This document shows, in pieces, positions 22,348-34,647 of a DNA stretch of 64,000 nucleotides. Numbering within the stretch: the stretch's first letter is position 1; every line of letters starts with the position of its first letter. The notes beneath the pieces are model-generated. The model saw only the letters and a list, made by a program, of their open reading frames with translations. It did not search any database and was not told the origin of the DNA. Origin of the DNA: Sclerotiophoma versabilis (Eukaryota > Ascomycota > Dothideomycetes > Pleosporales > Didymellaceae); the NCBI GenBank assembly GCA_012274445.1, contig JAAROD010000004.1, positions 2,542,001-2,606,000 of the forward strand. Reading direction: 5' to 3'. A program made the translations under genes and the position numbers.

Positions 22348-23323
22348 ATGTCCTTCGCAGCTGGCTCGATTGAAGATGTTGAAGCTTGGGCGAAGGCCGA
22401 GTTTCCCGGATACTTTATGGAAGTTACCAACATCGTCTGGCCACTTCCCAGAACCGTTGAGTTTGATGGGGAGTACATGGATGGCAAAATCATCTTGCAA
22501 TCCATGCTGATCTCTGCGCTTCCTCTTGGACAGACCATTACAGGTCAGGACGTCTACGCCCACATCTTACCAGACAATGGCGTTGAACTCTTTGGACATC
22601 ACATCATTGCATCCGACAATAAGGATATTGCGTATATGAAACCAGTCGTCGACTTAGCGGACATCATTTTGCGCGAGCCGTTCAACCACACCATTGCGAT
22701 TGTACATCCAGCCGGTGTGGATCGTCTCGAGGTTCTCATCCGATATCAGTGTCTCAAAATCGGTGATAAGACTGCTGTGCATTCAAAGATAGGCTTCTTC
22801 AAGGCGCAATTTCGAGCTGCTTGCCGTGATGTCGCCAGAGCCGTGGCTGGTGAGGTTTGGGGCGACAATGAGGGCGATAACGAGACTCTTCCAGGTGAGG
22901 CTACCGTCTGAAAATGGCTCAATATTTACCGCAGCTGACGGATTTTGTCTAGCTGATACGCCCCCAGACCTGATCGCAGACACCGACATCGCTGGTCTTC
23001 ACGACAATCCAACCGCGACTTTCATCTTTAATGATCATGTACACAATATGGATGAGAGCTACCATGACTTCAAGACAAGCATATTGAGGCAACTCGGATC
23101 AATGCAGACACTCGACATGAATCTCATGGTGCAGCTCCAGGCCCAAAACCAGGACCTTGAACGTAGGTTTGCTGTTTCAGAAGAAGGTCGAATGAAGCTG
23201 GGTAGGGAGCTTGAGGTGGAGAGAACCAAGGCAAAGACTGCAACAGAGGAGGTTTCAAGCTGGAAACTGCAGTATGAGGGACTCAAAGAAACATTGCAGG
23301 GCGCATTGGGCCAGCGCTTGTGA
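22348..23323 (+). CDS. hypothetical protein with C-terminal coiled coil
   Basis: Predicted 305-residue protein, join 22348..22894 and 22953..23323. The 58-nt intron has donor GTGAGG and acceptor TCTAG. I do not recognise a domain. The first 180 residues are mixed alpha/beta with no signal peptide. The last about 80 residues (from MQTLDMNL) form a charged heptad-like helix rich in Glu, Lys, Leu and Gln, a likely coiled coil. An oligomeric cytosolic protein is plausible. Function unknown; it could be specific to a narrow group of fungi. Confidence 0.68.
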
Positions 23324-24365
23324 TATTGTCGAGGGCAATAATGTGTGGAAGACCATATCGAAGCTCAGGTGTGTTTCAAATTGTTCCTGCTTACAGCCTA
23401 CGACGATGCTTCAGCGATTGTAATAATAACATGGTGGGGTGAAATAAGAACGGTGAAGATGGTTAGTCAGGGATCCGATCTCTTATCTTGGTCTATTACT
23501 TACATCTTATTGCATTCATCAGTGTCACTTTTTAACATACCACCTGCCAACATGCCATAGTCCAATCCGTGACAGCAGGTGGGCCTCTGCTCTGTCACTG
23601 CTGAGGCCTACGCACCCTTTAGGGACGATCGTTACTAAGTCCTTAAGCGCAAACATCACGTTACTCGGCTGATTGACCTCCCAGAAGAGTAATCTACCAG
23701 ACTGTGGCTAACTGCCATTGGCGTGGAACAGCGTTCGAGGAGATCAGTCAGTACGTCCGAGTCACCGTCGATATCCTGGCTTGGGTGAAGGGCGATCGTA
23801 CCGAATTCGGATACCTCACGCACTGTGGAAGGCAAAAGACATCACTTCTGGCGGCATCAGCCTCAACGGGCCGCTTTGCTGGATTCTCGATGCTGCTGCT
23901 TCATTGGGTTTAAAGGCTATTTTCCGGTTGCTTGTCATGGAAGGAGTGTCTTAGGAGAGCAAGTACCATATCAGTCTCGGACAAATCGAGCCAATGCGGT
24001 GTGTCGCAACGGCTTGGTAGATAGCGCATTACAGGCCCGACGCCTCTTTGACTAATGTACTCGGAGCACAGCACCGGAGTAGGACAGACCGGAGTCTGAG
24101 GACACGTTCAGCTTGGTGATCAAGACCAAGTGAAGGGCGAAGGGCAGGCAACGCATATAGATTATGAAGGCTTTTAGAGTTGGATGAAATAGCTTGTGTT
24201 AGCGGTACAGGAGAATTAAAACAGCGGAGCAAAGTATATTCGAGAAGTATTGTATGTACAAAAAGTGAGATTCCATCCCACTGTACCAATGCAACAACCG
24301 CCAGCCCTTAGGCTTCCCCTCCGGCTGACAGCTACCGCATTTCGAAAGTTTTCTTCTAGGTTTGC
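23324..24365. other. intergenic, no gene supported
   Basis: About 1 kb. Overlapping short frames at 23700-24055 show no recognisable protein. The 3' flank of the pectate lyase occupies the right end. Confidence 0.45.
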
Positions 24366-25421
24366 TTAGAAGGTGACAACACCAACACCAGCAGACTTAG
24401 CGACAATGCCGCAAACAGAGGCAGCAGGGTCAGTGGTGTACTTGTAGCTGGGAGTCCAGGTACCCTGAGCAAATTTGTTAGTATCTTGTTCTTATGTTTA
24501 GGCTGGTAATGGGGTTTCTTACCTTCTTGGTAATCTGGGTAGTGGAGGAGGTGAAGAGGTTGTTGCGCTCGTTAGCGAAGCCCTCCTGGTCAGAGTCGAG
24601 GTTGGTAACGATAGCCCTCTCAACGCCAGTGAAAGAGTTGTTCTCAACGAGGACCTGCGCACCCATGCGAGAGTTGACACCAGAGATACCACCGTTGTAG
24701 CAGGAGCTGTAGACGTGGGCGGTTCCAAAGCGGACCGAAGGCAGACGAGAGTTGACCCTCTGGAAGTCGTTGTGGTGGTAGGTGACATGGAGCTTGCCGG
24801 TGTCCTCGGCGGCGTTGTTGTCGGAGTGGCCGACGAGAGAGCCCTTCCACTATAGTGATGTTAGATGAGTTGGTTGATCCAGAGTTATGATGTACTTACG
24901 TGGTCATGGAACTTGTTCCAAGAGAAGGTCAGCTGGTCGGCACCATGCTTAGCGTCAAGGAGGCCATCGTAGGTGTCCTTGTCGCCAGTGACACCGACGG
25001 AAGAGAAATCGTTGTGGTCGACCCAGACGCGGGTGGACTCGTCAATATCAATGAGGTCCTTACCCTTGGGTGCACGGTAGAACTTGATGTTGCGGATGAT
25101 GACGTTGTCCGCCTTCCTGACCTGGAAGCCACCGTCGGTGATGCCAGCAGTGGAGCCGACACCAAGAACGGAGGTGTTGCTGACGATCTTCACGATACCG
25201 CAACCGGTAAGGGTACCCTTGATTTTGATGACACCGCCCTTCTTAGCAGCAGCAGTGAGACCAGCGCAGTCAGAGACAGTGGTTCCAGCACCGCTCCCGC
25301 CACCAGTTGTGCCAGCGGCGAAACCGACGAGCTCATTGACGGCAGCAGCCCTCTTCTCCATAGGAGCAGCCGAGACGGCACCCACAGCTGCAAGGGCAGT
25401 AGTGATCTCGAAGAAACGCAT
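24366..25421 (-). CDS. secreted pectate lyase, PL1 family
   Basis: Extracellular enzyme cleaving polygalacturonate by Ca-dependent beta-elimination. Exons on the minus strand are 24900..25421, 24523..24849 and 24366..24464; introns are 50 and 58 nt. The product has 315 residues, usual for fungal PL1. Residues 1-18 form a signal peptide ending in VSAAP, followed by a possible Lys-Arg (23-24) propeptide site. PL1 hallmarks are present: W133-V-D-H136 with flanking N-D, and the R209-L-P-S-V-R214 block holding the catalytic arginine region. Parallel beta-helix repeats rich in Asn and Val lie between. The upstream region has a perfect 11-bp tandem repeat and a TATA-like box. Its presence points to plant tissue as a food source. 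Confidence 0.95.
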
Positions 25422-25543
25422 GTCGATGGTGGATAAAGAATGTGGTTGAGAAACGAATGAGGGTTCCGATGAGAATGGAAAGAATGAACAGAGATCAACT
25501 CGTGGTGCTTGCTGGATGGTTTTTGATAACTTCAGATGTTGTT

Positions 25544-25557
25544 CTTATATGGCGGAG
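25544..25557 (-). promoter_or_regulatory. TATA-like box and CreA-type site of the pectate lyase
   Basis: On the minus strand ATATAAG lies about 125-130 bp before the ATG. Next to it, GCGGAG on the plus strand at 25552-25557 fits the SYGGRG consensus of the carbon-catabolite repressor CreA. One short site is weak evidence alone, but repression by CreA is usual for pectinases. Confidence 0.35.
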
Positions 25558-25563
25558 TGATTC

Positions 25564-25585
25564 GAATACCAAGAGAATACCAAGA
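25564..25585 (-). repeat. 11-bp perfect tandem repeat upstream of pectate lyase
   Basis: Two abutting identical copies of GAATACCAAGA (TCTTGGTATTC on the gene's strand) lie 143-164 bp upstream of the pectate lyase start codon. One helical turn of spacing would place two factor-binding half-sites on the same DNA face. Confidence 0.6.
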
Positions 25586-26543
25586 GTAGTTGTCCCGCCA
25601 TGATCTCCATGGACAACCCCCTTAAATATCGCACAACGAGAGCACCTCTTGGCAATCTGATGGACAATTCCTCCGTCCTCTATACTGGAAACTTTCCCAA
25701 GCTTCTTGAGCTTGTAATTTCATCCACCATTCGCAAAGGGAGGACATCATGCCCGTGTCTGAATGGGATTCCATCAGCGCGCAGATTTACATTTGGTGTA
25801 TAGCTCGGTGCTTGGCACACATGACCAAATGCCAGTGAATCCTGACAGCTGTACCCCAGATTCACTAATCGTATATGCAGCTAACCTGTTTCTCATCAGT
25901 GTAGGAGGGAAACAGCAATCTATGTTTCGGCGCCACTGTTTGAGTTCATGTGAACGAAGCTTGGCGATGGAGATGGAGAAGTCCCACCAATAGGAATGTC
26001 CTGCAAGCGCAGAGAGTATATTGTTGTGGGGGGTAAGAAGATACCCAGAACAGATAATGTGAAATGACGATCAATGGTGAAGGCATCGGATTCGAAAAAA
26101 CAATCTGGTCTTTTGCCTTGGTGAGGCAGGAGCTGTGGAAAGATATGTGGAGAAAGACCGTCCGACCGGTGCTAAAGTCAATGAGGCTAGCTGGCACGTG
26201 CCATGTTACGGAAACTCCTGCCAGCCCCGATCCCGCTCCTCAACACTCCGAAATCCCAGCATTTCACAGACAAGCTTATCTTGCAACTTTGCGTTAAGCT
26301 TGTCTTCATTTCTCGAAGTTCGCGTCCATTCTGTTCCAGGAGTGATGTCAAGCAGGCGAAGCGTAATGGTCGCACCTCCCGCTACATAGCTCGAATGACT
26401 TGATGACTCCAAGGCATCAAACCTATGACGACGCTGAATCCAAAAGCTGGACGCATCACGCCAAGAACCAGGCCACCATTACGCTCGACTCAAGCTTATC
26501 GCGCCAAGGCCGGGATATTTACAAAGCGAATTTCCAGGACTCC

Positions 26544-26924
26544 TTAATGTATCTTGTTTCGGAAACATGTAGTCTTTGGTGGATTGCGAAGAATCGATAA
26601 TTGGCATCTAAAACAGTAGCGCTTCAATCCTTTCATATTGTAGCCAAAGCTTTCGCACTCGGCTTCGCTCTTCTTCTCTGCCGTCCCAGCTCCTTCAGCA
26701 CCACCATCTGGCGTTCTCTCGTGGCACCACATCGTACCATCATAGGTGAAGAGCAGAGTACGCGATAGATTCTGAACACCCCACGCCCGAGAAGTCACAG
26801 TGCACATTGATTGCTCTTCAATGGAAGTTGTTGTACCAGTACTGCACGTCGTAGCCACCCTTACAACTGATGCGCCGATGGCTCAAGCACACATTTTCGT
26901 AAGGAGCTTCGGAAGACCCTTCAT
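26544..26924 (-). pseudogene. candidate small cysteine-rich secreted protein, broken by an in-frame TGA
   Basis: An open frame on the minus strand runs from about 26882 to a stop at 26544. It contains seven cysteines in roughly 110 residues and the aromatic-rich patch TYDGTMWCHE. Upstream in the same frame, separated only by one TGA at 26883-26885, is an ATG at 26924 with a basic, hydrophobic start (MKGLPKLLTKMCA) that continues past the stop as AIGASVV. Together this reads like a signal peptide followed by a cysteine-rich mature part. No splice pair that removes the TGA is evident. It may be a dead effector-like gene, a sequence error, or coincidence. Without the TGA it would be about 126 residues long. 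Confidence 0.3.
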
Positions 26925-27453
26925 CGACTCCAAATTTTCGTGTGATCGAAATCAATCAGTGAAGAGACGACCATGTTGCTAAGATATACTTTCGGGACGG
27001 TACGTGTTATACTTGTCGATTTGCCTTAAAGATAGGGCTTGTGATCAACCGTAACTGTGTGAAACTCAGGCGCGAATCGTACACGCGAAATTTTAAGGTC
27101 TACTCGTATACGACGGCGTCGCTACTGTCTTATTTCCTGCGAGGCTATGTAAGATGCAGCGCTATGGCTTTTGATGAGTCCACAGGCATAGCATTGCTGA
27201 CGACATGGGTCATCACATAGCGTTCTGAAGTATACGTCGTATCGTGAGGCTCAGCCGTGATCGCCGTAGTTCCCGATTGCTTTGTTGAGGTCTGCGCCAG
27301 CGTTACGGTCTCGGTCTCGATCCAGCTCATCATGGTGGTCCGTGCATACGCGTATCCGGTTCAATAACCGCAGCTTTTGTGAACGCCTATATGTATAGTG
27401 CAACGACGGTCGCAGACCTTGAAAGGAACATAATACAAACTCTGGTGGGCACA

Positions 27454-30113
27454 ATGGGACGACCGGATAGTACACAGGCTCCCATACCAGTATGGGGAGA
27501 ATACGACAACGGAATGCACTCGGGTGCTGCTCCACCGCCCTACAGTTTAAAAACCTCGGGGACTTCAAGACCTGCACCCAACAAATCGACACCAAATCAG
27601 AAGGACGCTTACGAGAGGCCATCTCCCATCGACGAGGCAAGGTCATACAGCAACGCCGGTCGTGCCAGCACATCAAGTTCGCTTCTTGAGCTAGATGCTG
27701 GTGAGGGCTCGATATTTCCACCAGACGATACCAGTGTCACATGTATGTATGCTATTTGGTTACAAGATCTCGATTGACTTGATAATCTAGATGATGGTCG
27801 CGTCAATATCGACCTTAAGTCTCGACTCACCAAGACACTTGTCAAGCTTGTTCCAGAGAAGAACAAGGAGTTGTTCGAGCCCAGTCGGCGTTTCACTGTA
27901 TACAGAGGCTGGAGTGTACGCATGAACATAGTCATTCAAGTTGTGGGTAGTCGTGGCGATGTACAGCCTTTCATCGCACTGGGTCAGGAACTCCAGAAAT
28001 ACGGTCACCGCGTTCGGTTAGCAACTCACAACCCATTTGAGGAATTCGTCAAGAAGTCAAATCTGGAATTCTATCCCATAGGAGGCGACCCGAAAGAGCT
28101 GATGGCTTACATGGTCAAAAACCCCGGCTTAATTCCGTCCATGAAGAGTTTGCGAGAGGGGGACATCAAAAAGAAACGCGTTATGATTGAGGAGATCCTG
28201 GAAGGGTGCTGGAAGTCTTGCGTGGAAGCAGATATTGACTCGCAAGAGCCATTTGTCGCTGACGCAATCATCGCAAATCCACCCAGCTTTGCCCACATCC
28301 ACTGCGCACAGGCACTCGGTGTTCCGCTTCACATTATGTTTACTATGCCATGGAGCAGCACAAGAGCATTTCCTCACCCTCTGGCGAACTTCAAAGTGGG
28401 AGATATCGATCCAGCGCTCATCAACTACGCTTCGTATGGCATTGTCGAGTTCCTCACGTGGCAAGGACTAGGAGATGTTATCAACAAGTTCAGAGCCACT
28501 CTGGACCTTGAGCCCATACCTACAACGGTTGGACCTGTACTTGCAGAGGTGCTTGAGATCCCTTTTACCTACTGCTGGTCGCCAGCCCTCGTTCCTAAGC
28601 CTGCAGACTGGCCTTCCCATATTGACGTCTGCGGCTTCTTCTTCCGCGATCCGCCTCCCTATGAGCCACCAGCAGCGATCGTGGATTTCCTCAAAGCTGG
28701 CCTGCCCCCCATCTACATTGGTTTCGGCAGTATCGTCCTGGAAAATCCAGAAAAGATGACCTCGCTGATCTTGGAGGCTGTGCAACTTTGCGGTGTCCGA
28801 GCGATTATATCTAGGGGTTGGAGCAACTTAGGTGAAGGTTATCCGGACCAGACAGGCAACGTCCTTTTCATCGGCGACTGTGATCATGAGTGGTTGTTCC
28901 AGCACGTCACAGCCGTGGTTCATCATGGTGGTGCAGGCACGGCGGCCTGTGGACTGAAGAATGCATGTCCAACGCTTGTGGTGCCTTTCTTCGGTGATCA
29001 GCCATTTTGGGGAGACATGATAGCCGAATCTGGTGCTGGACCGAGGCCAATACCGCATAGAATGCTGTCTAGTCAGAACTTGGTTGACGGAATCCAATTT
29101 CTTCTTGCATCAGAGACGAAGTTGGCAGCTCAGAACATTTCTTCGCGAATGGCAAACGAGCAAGGTGTCAAAGCAGCAGTTCAATCCTTTCATGCCAATC
29201 TTCCCTTCGAGGCGATACCATGCAATATCATGCACGACCTGCCAGCCACATGGATTTACAAAAAGGCCTCAATTCGACTTTCTAAACTCGCAGCGCAGAT
29301 ACTCATCGATAACGGGGTAATATCACCAAGTGATCTCAGCAAGTAAGTCGATCAACAACAACACAAAGGCGAGCGATCTCTGACAGTATTAGCTACGAGA
29401 CCCAGTCTATAATCATCAAAAACAACCGCTGGGATCCTATTACCAGCACGGGGTCTGCAGGTTTGTCGATTGTTACCAATATGGGCAGAGCTACGACAGG
29501 CATGTTATACGATCCGTACAAAGAGTTGAGTCAGGCAAAGACCGAAAGTACAAGCAACACAGCAACTGCCGGCAGAATGGCTGCCGCAGGAGCAAAAGGC
29601 TTTGGCAGGTTCAATGCGGCCTTCTTCAAAGGTGCGATTGTCGATCTACCATTAGCAGCAGCCGAAGGTTTCCGAGCTGTACCAAAGCTGTACGGAGAAG
29701 AAGTAAAGGACCATGGTGAAGTAACGAATATTCAAACCGGCTTTGGTAAAGCTGGGAAGAACTTCGCATTCGGCATGGCTGACGGCTTCTCTGATCTCTT
29801 TATACGGCCGATTGAGGATGCAAAGAAGGAGGGCGCTCGTGGTTTCGCAAAGGGACTAGGAAAAGGTGTGTTAGGCTTCACCTCGAAGACGGCTTCTGCT
29901 GCTGTTGGTATTGTTGCTTACCCTGGTGAGGGTATATGCAAGAGCCTACGACATGCAGTGCATCTGGCTACCAGGAGAGATATCAAAGCACGGAAGATGT
30001 TCGAAGGGGCGTATCTCGCTCAACGATCTGGGCTGGACGAAGAAGTTGTAGGGATCATTAATGCTTTCCAGCTTCTGAAGAACGAAAAGAGTCAAGTCAA
30101 AACGAGCTTTTGA
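27454..30113 (+). CDS. UDP-glycosyltransferase (sterol glucosyltransferase-like, GT1/GT28) with VPS13-like C-terminal segment
   Basis: Protein of 853 residues from exons 27454..27742, 27791..29342 and 29393..30113; introns are 48 and 50 nt. The start at 27454 has a good context; an upstream in-frame ATG at 27391 is possible. Residues 1-140 are Ser/Pro-rich. From residue 141 (MNIVIQVVGSRGDVQPF) runs the Glyco_transf_28 N-domain as in Atg26 and UGT80, ending with the sugar-nucleotide motif around 465-510 (HHGGAGTAACGL, then FFGDQPFWG). The PH and GRAM domains of Atg26 are absent. The C-terminal 240 residues are Gly/Ala/Lys-rich; residues 754-776 have a repeated K-G-x-G-K-G pattern like that in VPS13 and ATG2 C-termini. 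Probably it glucosylates a sterol or other lipid at a membrane; acceptor unknown. Confidence 0.88.
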
Positions 30114-31123
30114 GATCAGACCAGGCGAGCTCTGCAATTGGTCACGAGCCAGCGTTGAACTGTCACCATTCCCTAGGACCGGCTCACATTTAAGACCATC
30201 GCAATACCCTGGGTACAGGGTACCTAATCTCCTGTCTCAACCATAACAGCGTTGCAATGTCTATGACACCAAGTCCTCAGGCAAAATCAGAGTAAATGCA
30301 AAAACAACGTTGTTCTGCTTCGTACCAACCCGAGAAGCCTCCAGCAGCAATCTCAACTTTGCGATGTGAGGCACTCGTAGTAATTGCTGTGGCCACCACA
30401 TCCCCGGATTTGGCCATTGCCAGCGCTCTGTCAAACATGGTCAACGCTTCGACTTCACCCCAAGGCTCTCCTTCAACTCATCGACCCCAATGCCGAGGTA
30501 GTGGAGACGACCAGCTATCGAGGACCACGCACGAGAGAACACGCATGTGGCAAGGCGGAAGAATAGCCTCGGATTGTGTGTTAATGAGGAAGAGGATGGG
30601 GACGTCTGTTGAATTGCCAGAGGATGCCTAGATGAACTTGAAGGTCTTGTTAGTAATTCTCGAGCAATTGGCCACAACAGCGTCCTTGTTGCTTTCTAGA
30701 ACCACTTTCTGTCCGTTCTCAGTAGTGCTGTATACTTCATTAGTACTATTTCAACCTATCTGTCCTGCTTGGAGTAAAAGAATGTTGGAGCGCTTTCTCT
30801 CTCAACCCGAACATCGTATCGTGTCACGAGATTCTGTGGCAATGACGAGCAGCAGTTGCCAAGGAAGGCGCTTTCACGCCTAAGGAAGGTGTTAATGTCC
30901 GCTCTTGGCACCGACGATCTATAGTCTTGGTAACTGCCTCTCTCGACACAACAACCGTAAGGAAGCGCAGAATGCCCCGATAACAGTAGAATGGAACGCT
31001 GTCGTGCGTATGCGCGGCAGCTAGCCACCCGGCTGTGGGTATATGAGCGGTTGGCGCCCGCATCTTCAACATCTCATTCCTAAGCTTCGCTGGACAACAA
31101 ACGGCTGTATTCACCCCTTCAAA
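30114..31123. other. intergenic, no gene supported
   Basis: A 1-kb gap between two plus-strand genes. Short overlapping frames on both strands have no motif. Pyrimidine-rich sequence precedes the M28 ATG. Confidence 0.45.
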
Positions 31124-32651
31124 ATGAAGTTGAACGCTTTGTTGCTGCTGTCATGCACAGCACAGGCGCTCGCGGCGGCCGTTGATGACCGAAGGGAATT
31201 GGTCTCATCGAAGAAGCTTCAGGAGAAGATCACGACTGAGAAGTAGGACTTCTTCGCCAATCTTCTAGAATTTTTTCTAACTTCACAATAGGCTCATGAG
31301 CAACCTTGAGGCTCTTGACTCCATTGCTAAAGCAAACGGTGGAAATCGGGCTTTTGGCCTCCCAGGTTACGCTTCCAGCGTCAAGTACATCCTTTCGAAA
31401 ACCGAAAAGTCCAAGAACTACCATACGTGGGTCCAAGACTTCCCTGCCTTGTTCAACCGGATCGATTCCATCAAGTTCAGCGTCAGCAATGCGTCGTACC
31501 ACGTGATCGGACTCTCCTACTCCCCTTCAACGACACCGGAAGGGCTGACACTGCCTCTCGTTCTTGGCGCCTCCGGTCCTGAAGGATGCAGTAACGGATC
31601 CTACGATGATCTGGATGTTGAAGGCAAGATTGTACTTGTGCAGCGCGGAACGTGCCCGGATGGGACCACGCTTGCTGGCCGTGTCAAGCCTGCAGTTGCC
31701 GCCGGAGCTTCCGCTGTCATCATCTACAGCGATGTGACGACCAATGTGACAGGAGGCACACTCTCAGCGCCGAACCCGGATGCGTACCGTCCAGCAGGTT
31801 ACATCAACAAAGTCGACGGCGAGGCCCTCGTAGCACGACTCAACGCTGGTGAAGCGATCGAAGCGTACTTCCAGCAGACACAGACTGTCGAGACCAGGAT
31901 CACTCAGAACGTTTTCACCGAGACCAAGGGCGGTGACCCCACCAACGTCATTATGTTGGGTGCTCATTTGGACAGCGTGCAAGCAGGCGCTGGTATCAAC
32001 GACGATGGCTCAGGTACGACGCTGATTCTCGAAATCAGCAGAGCACTTGAGAAATTCGGAGTCAAGAACAAAGTCCGCTTTGCATGGTGGGGTGCTGAGG
32101 AAAATGGACTACTCGGATCGAAGTATTACACCCAAAACCTCAATGCTACAGAGGCGAACAACATCTTGACATACCTAAACTTCGACATGGTCTCCCGCGG
32201 CTACTTCGGCGTCTTTGATGGTGATGGCAGTACCTTTAACCTCACTGGTGCTCCTGGTTCTGACGCCATCGAGAAGCTGTTTGTTGAGGACTTCACCAAG
32301 AAGGGCATCAACGTCACTGCTGCTCGCTTTACCGGTGGCAGTGACTACCAGTCTTTCATGAACATTGGAAAGCCTGTGGGGGGTCTCCACACTGGAACGG
32401 GCGTCGAGCAGGATCCTTGCTACCACCAGGCCTGCGACACAATTGACAACCCGAACCCGCAGACGCTTACCATCAACGCTAAAGCTGCCGCCCATGTCCT
32501 CTCGATCCTTGCTACAAAGGGCCACGAGATCATTCCCAAGAGCCTAAACAGCACCATGTTGACGACAAGGAGTTTGGGAGGTATCGAGCTGCCCTGGACT
32601 GTACCTGGTGACGGTGAAAGGCACTTGCTGACCTGTGGTCAAGAGGTCTAA
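31124..32651 (+). CDS. secreted M28 aminopeptidase with PA domain
   Basis: Extracellular zinc leucine aminopeptidase-type enzyme of 492 residues, join 31124..31242 and 31292..32651; the 49-nt intron has a TTCTAAC branch site. A signal peptide spans about residues 1-18 (MKLNALLLLSCTAQALA). A PA (protease-associated) domain lies between about 125 and 240. The M28 domain shows all expected zinc and catalytic residues in order: GAHLDS, NDDGSG, WGAEENG, NFDMVS and CYHQACD. Several N-x-[ST] sites fit a secreted glycoprotein. The last about 35 residues extend beyond the family core. Likely related to fungal Lap/aminopeptidase Y enzymes used for nitrogen acquisition from peptides. Confidence 0.94.
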
Positions 32652-34647
32652 GGGAAAAGATTGGGAATGGACCCTTTTTTGTATACAGATTTTCGAGAAT
32701 TTCGCATCCCAATTAAACTCCCGAATGCGATCAATTATTCAGTCCATCGCCTTAAGACAATACGTGTGTTGGACCGCAAGGGAAGAAGCTAACGCTGCGC
32801 AGACGAGCGAAGCATTCGTGACTTCGATCCTGGCAGCCACGGCGGCTCCAACCCCGCCCATCAAACAATGCACACGCGCCTCAGCGGTACTGTTTAATTG
32901 CTCGTTGATCTCAGCCGAGGGCTATCCAACTGCCAGATGACAAGCTGTGTGCTCTTGGTGCATCGCCACGGCCCAGATGGTCTTTGCATGGAAGACCACT
33001 ACCCGGTCTGAAGCCGCTACCCATCTCTCTGGATGTCGAAGTATCATGTGTGGAACCTAGAGGAGGTTTCTGAGCGACGATCCTCGGCGAGGTTGTCACG
33101 GGAGCAGGAGCGAGGGCGGTTGTCGAAGGGCTGGAGAACAAGCCGGGCGGTGCTAACATAGCCATTAACGAGGCCTCAAACCAACGGACTATTAACCCTC
33201 AGCGTCGTATCTTTCCACTGTCTAGTTAGAAAAAGATCAATGCCATCTGAGAGCTTCGAGCAGATCAACAATGCAACTGGCACAGTCCTGAGCTGTAGGC
33301 GCGTCCTTGGCACAGTCAACAGATACGTGAGACATTTGTGACCTATGGTTTGACTTACAGCCTTGCAATGCATCGCTTGAATGAGTCTGATCACAACGTC
33401 TAGTAAGCTGGATCAAACGTGATCAGCACTGTGAACTCTTGAAGTGATCGAACAAGATGGCCTCAAGATCTCGTCCGCCCCATCTTCTGAGTAGGTGCTG
33501 CTTGCATCAGTTATGGTACCTTCGTTTCACCAGTAGCCACCTTGAGCAGTTTTTGGTGATATATAGATTTCCCAGTCAAAGCCTTCCTTCTCGACGGGAT
33601 TCTTACCCACTGTAGATGACTTGGCAGGCAGTGAGCGGTGAACTATGACGACGATGTTTAGAACCGGCGTAGTGTGGGGTGTTGTAAAGATGGTTTTGTT
33701 ATCTGCGTAGAGAGTACTTCCAACGGAAGGCGGGAGCTTAAAAGTATCATTTCAAGATATTATTTTCCGTTTGCTGCACGGTGTTGAGAATCCATACTCA
33801 TGGTTCGAATAGGCTAGGGACCAGACAACAAGCCTTTCGTGATGTCAGCAAAGGTCCTGCCAGAATATATACGAAAGTATGACATTCCAAATCGAAGTCA
33901 TTGCCAGTACTTTGCAACATCGTAGCGACATACAAGAAATACCGGCAGTCCTTGAGAGCAGACTTGATGGGGAGGATTTAGCTCCAAGCTTCGAAATTGT
34001 AAGACGTAACCAACTAATACTCACAACCAAAGACTACAAGTGATTCTACATAATTATAACGCAGCCAGATTCAATACAGTTACTTCCAGGCTTGAGATCT
34101 ACATCTACATTCTGCAGCTGCTGCATCCCAGCTTTGGTGCAACATGAGAGGCGGAGAAAGGGCGATGGGATACGAGACGGCGCTAACCACGTTCAGAGGG
34201 TACATCTCCCATGACTCCGATGACACCACAATGAGAGAGCCTCACAGTGTCATTCCGCCACTTTCTACCTCTTATACGAGAATGCTGATTGTTGTTGCAA
34301 ACAATGTATGGAGGCATCTTCTCAGTCTAGCCACAAGTGGAAACGCCTCAGGCTGGTGCCTGGTAACCGATGCACTTCATCAGGCCTCCATCGTGGATTT
34401 TGTCGCGACTGAGTCAAACAGCGATACGTTCTGAGCGCCTTCAAAAGAAGTGCTGCCGCATCAGTCATGTTTCTATCATCAATCTCCCTCCAGCAGCCGC
34501 TATTGACAGGCTCCCAAGTATTTGTTAGGTTCTTTCTTAACACCATTACCTTTCTAGCGTATCCAACACAGGCCTATATTCATCTACTTTTGCAGCTATA
34601 GCATCACTCTGCCCGACGATCTCTACATATCGACTGGCGACCCCATC
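32652..34647. other. intergenic, no gene supported
   Basis: Two kilobases without a convincing gene. An 84-residue minus-strand frame at 32911-33165 and a 96-residue plus-strand frame at 34144-34434 lack recognisable domains. The promoter of the vWA gene lies at the right end. Confidence 0.4.

Larger units (their letters stand above)
25422..27453. other. long intergenic region between pectate lyase and glycosyltransferase
   Basis: Two kilobases without an intact gene. It holds the pectate lyase promoter (tandem repeat 25564-25585, TATA-like box near 25544-25549) and a possible broken small secreted protein at 26544-26924, both annotated separately. Confidence 0.5.

Noticed and set aside
23704..24055. 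Overlapping frames in three phases, at first suspected to be a pseudogene
   Set aside because: Conceptual translations in all frames gave no recognisable domain, so a decayed gene could not be supported.
32911..33165. 84-residue Pro/Ser-rich minus-strand frame
   Set aside because: No family resemblance, no supporting splice partner, composition typical of chance open sequence.
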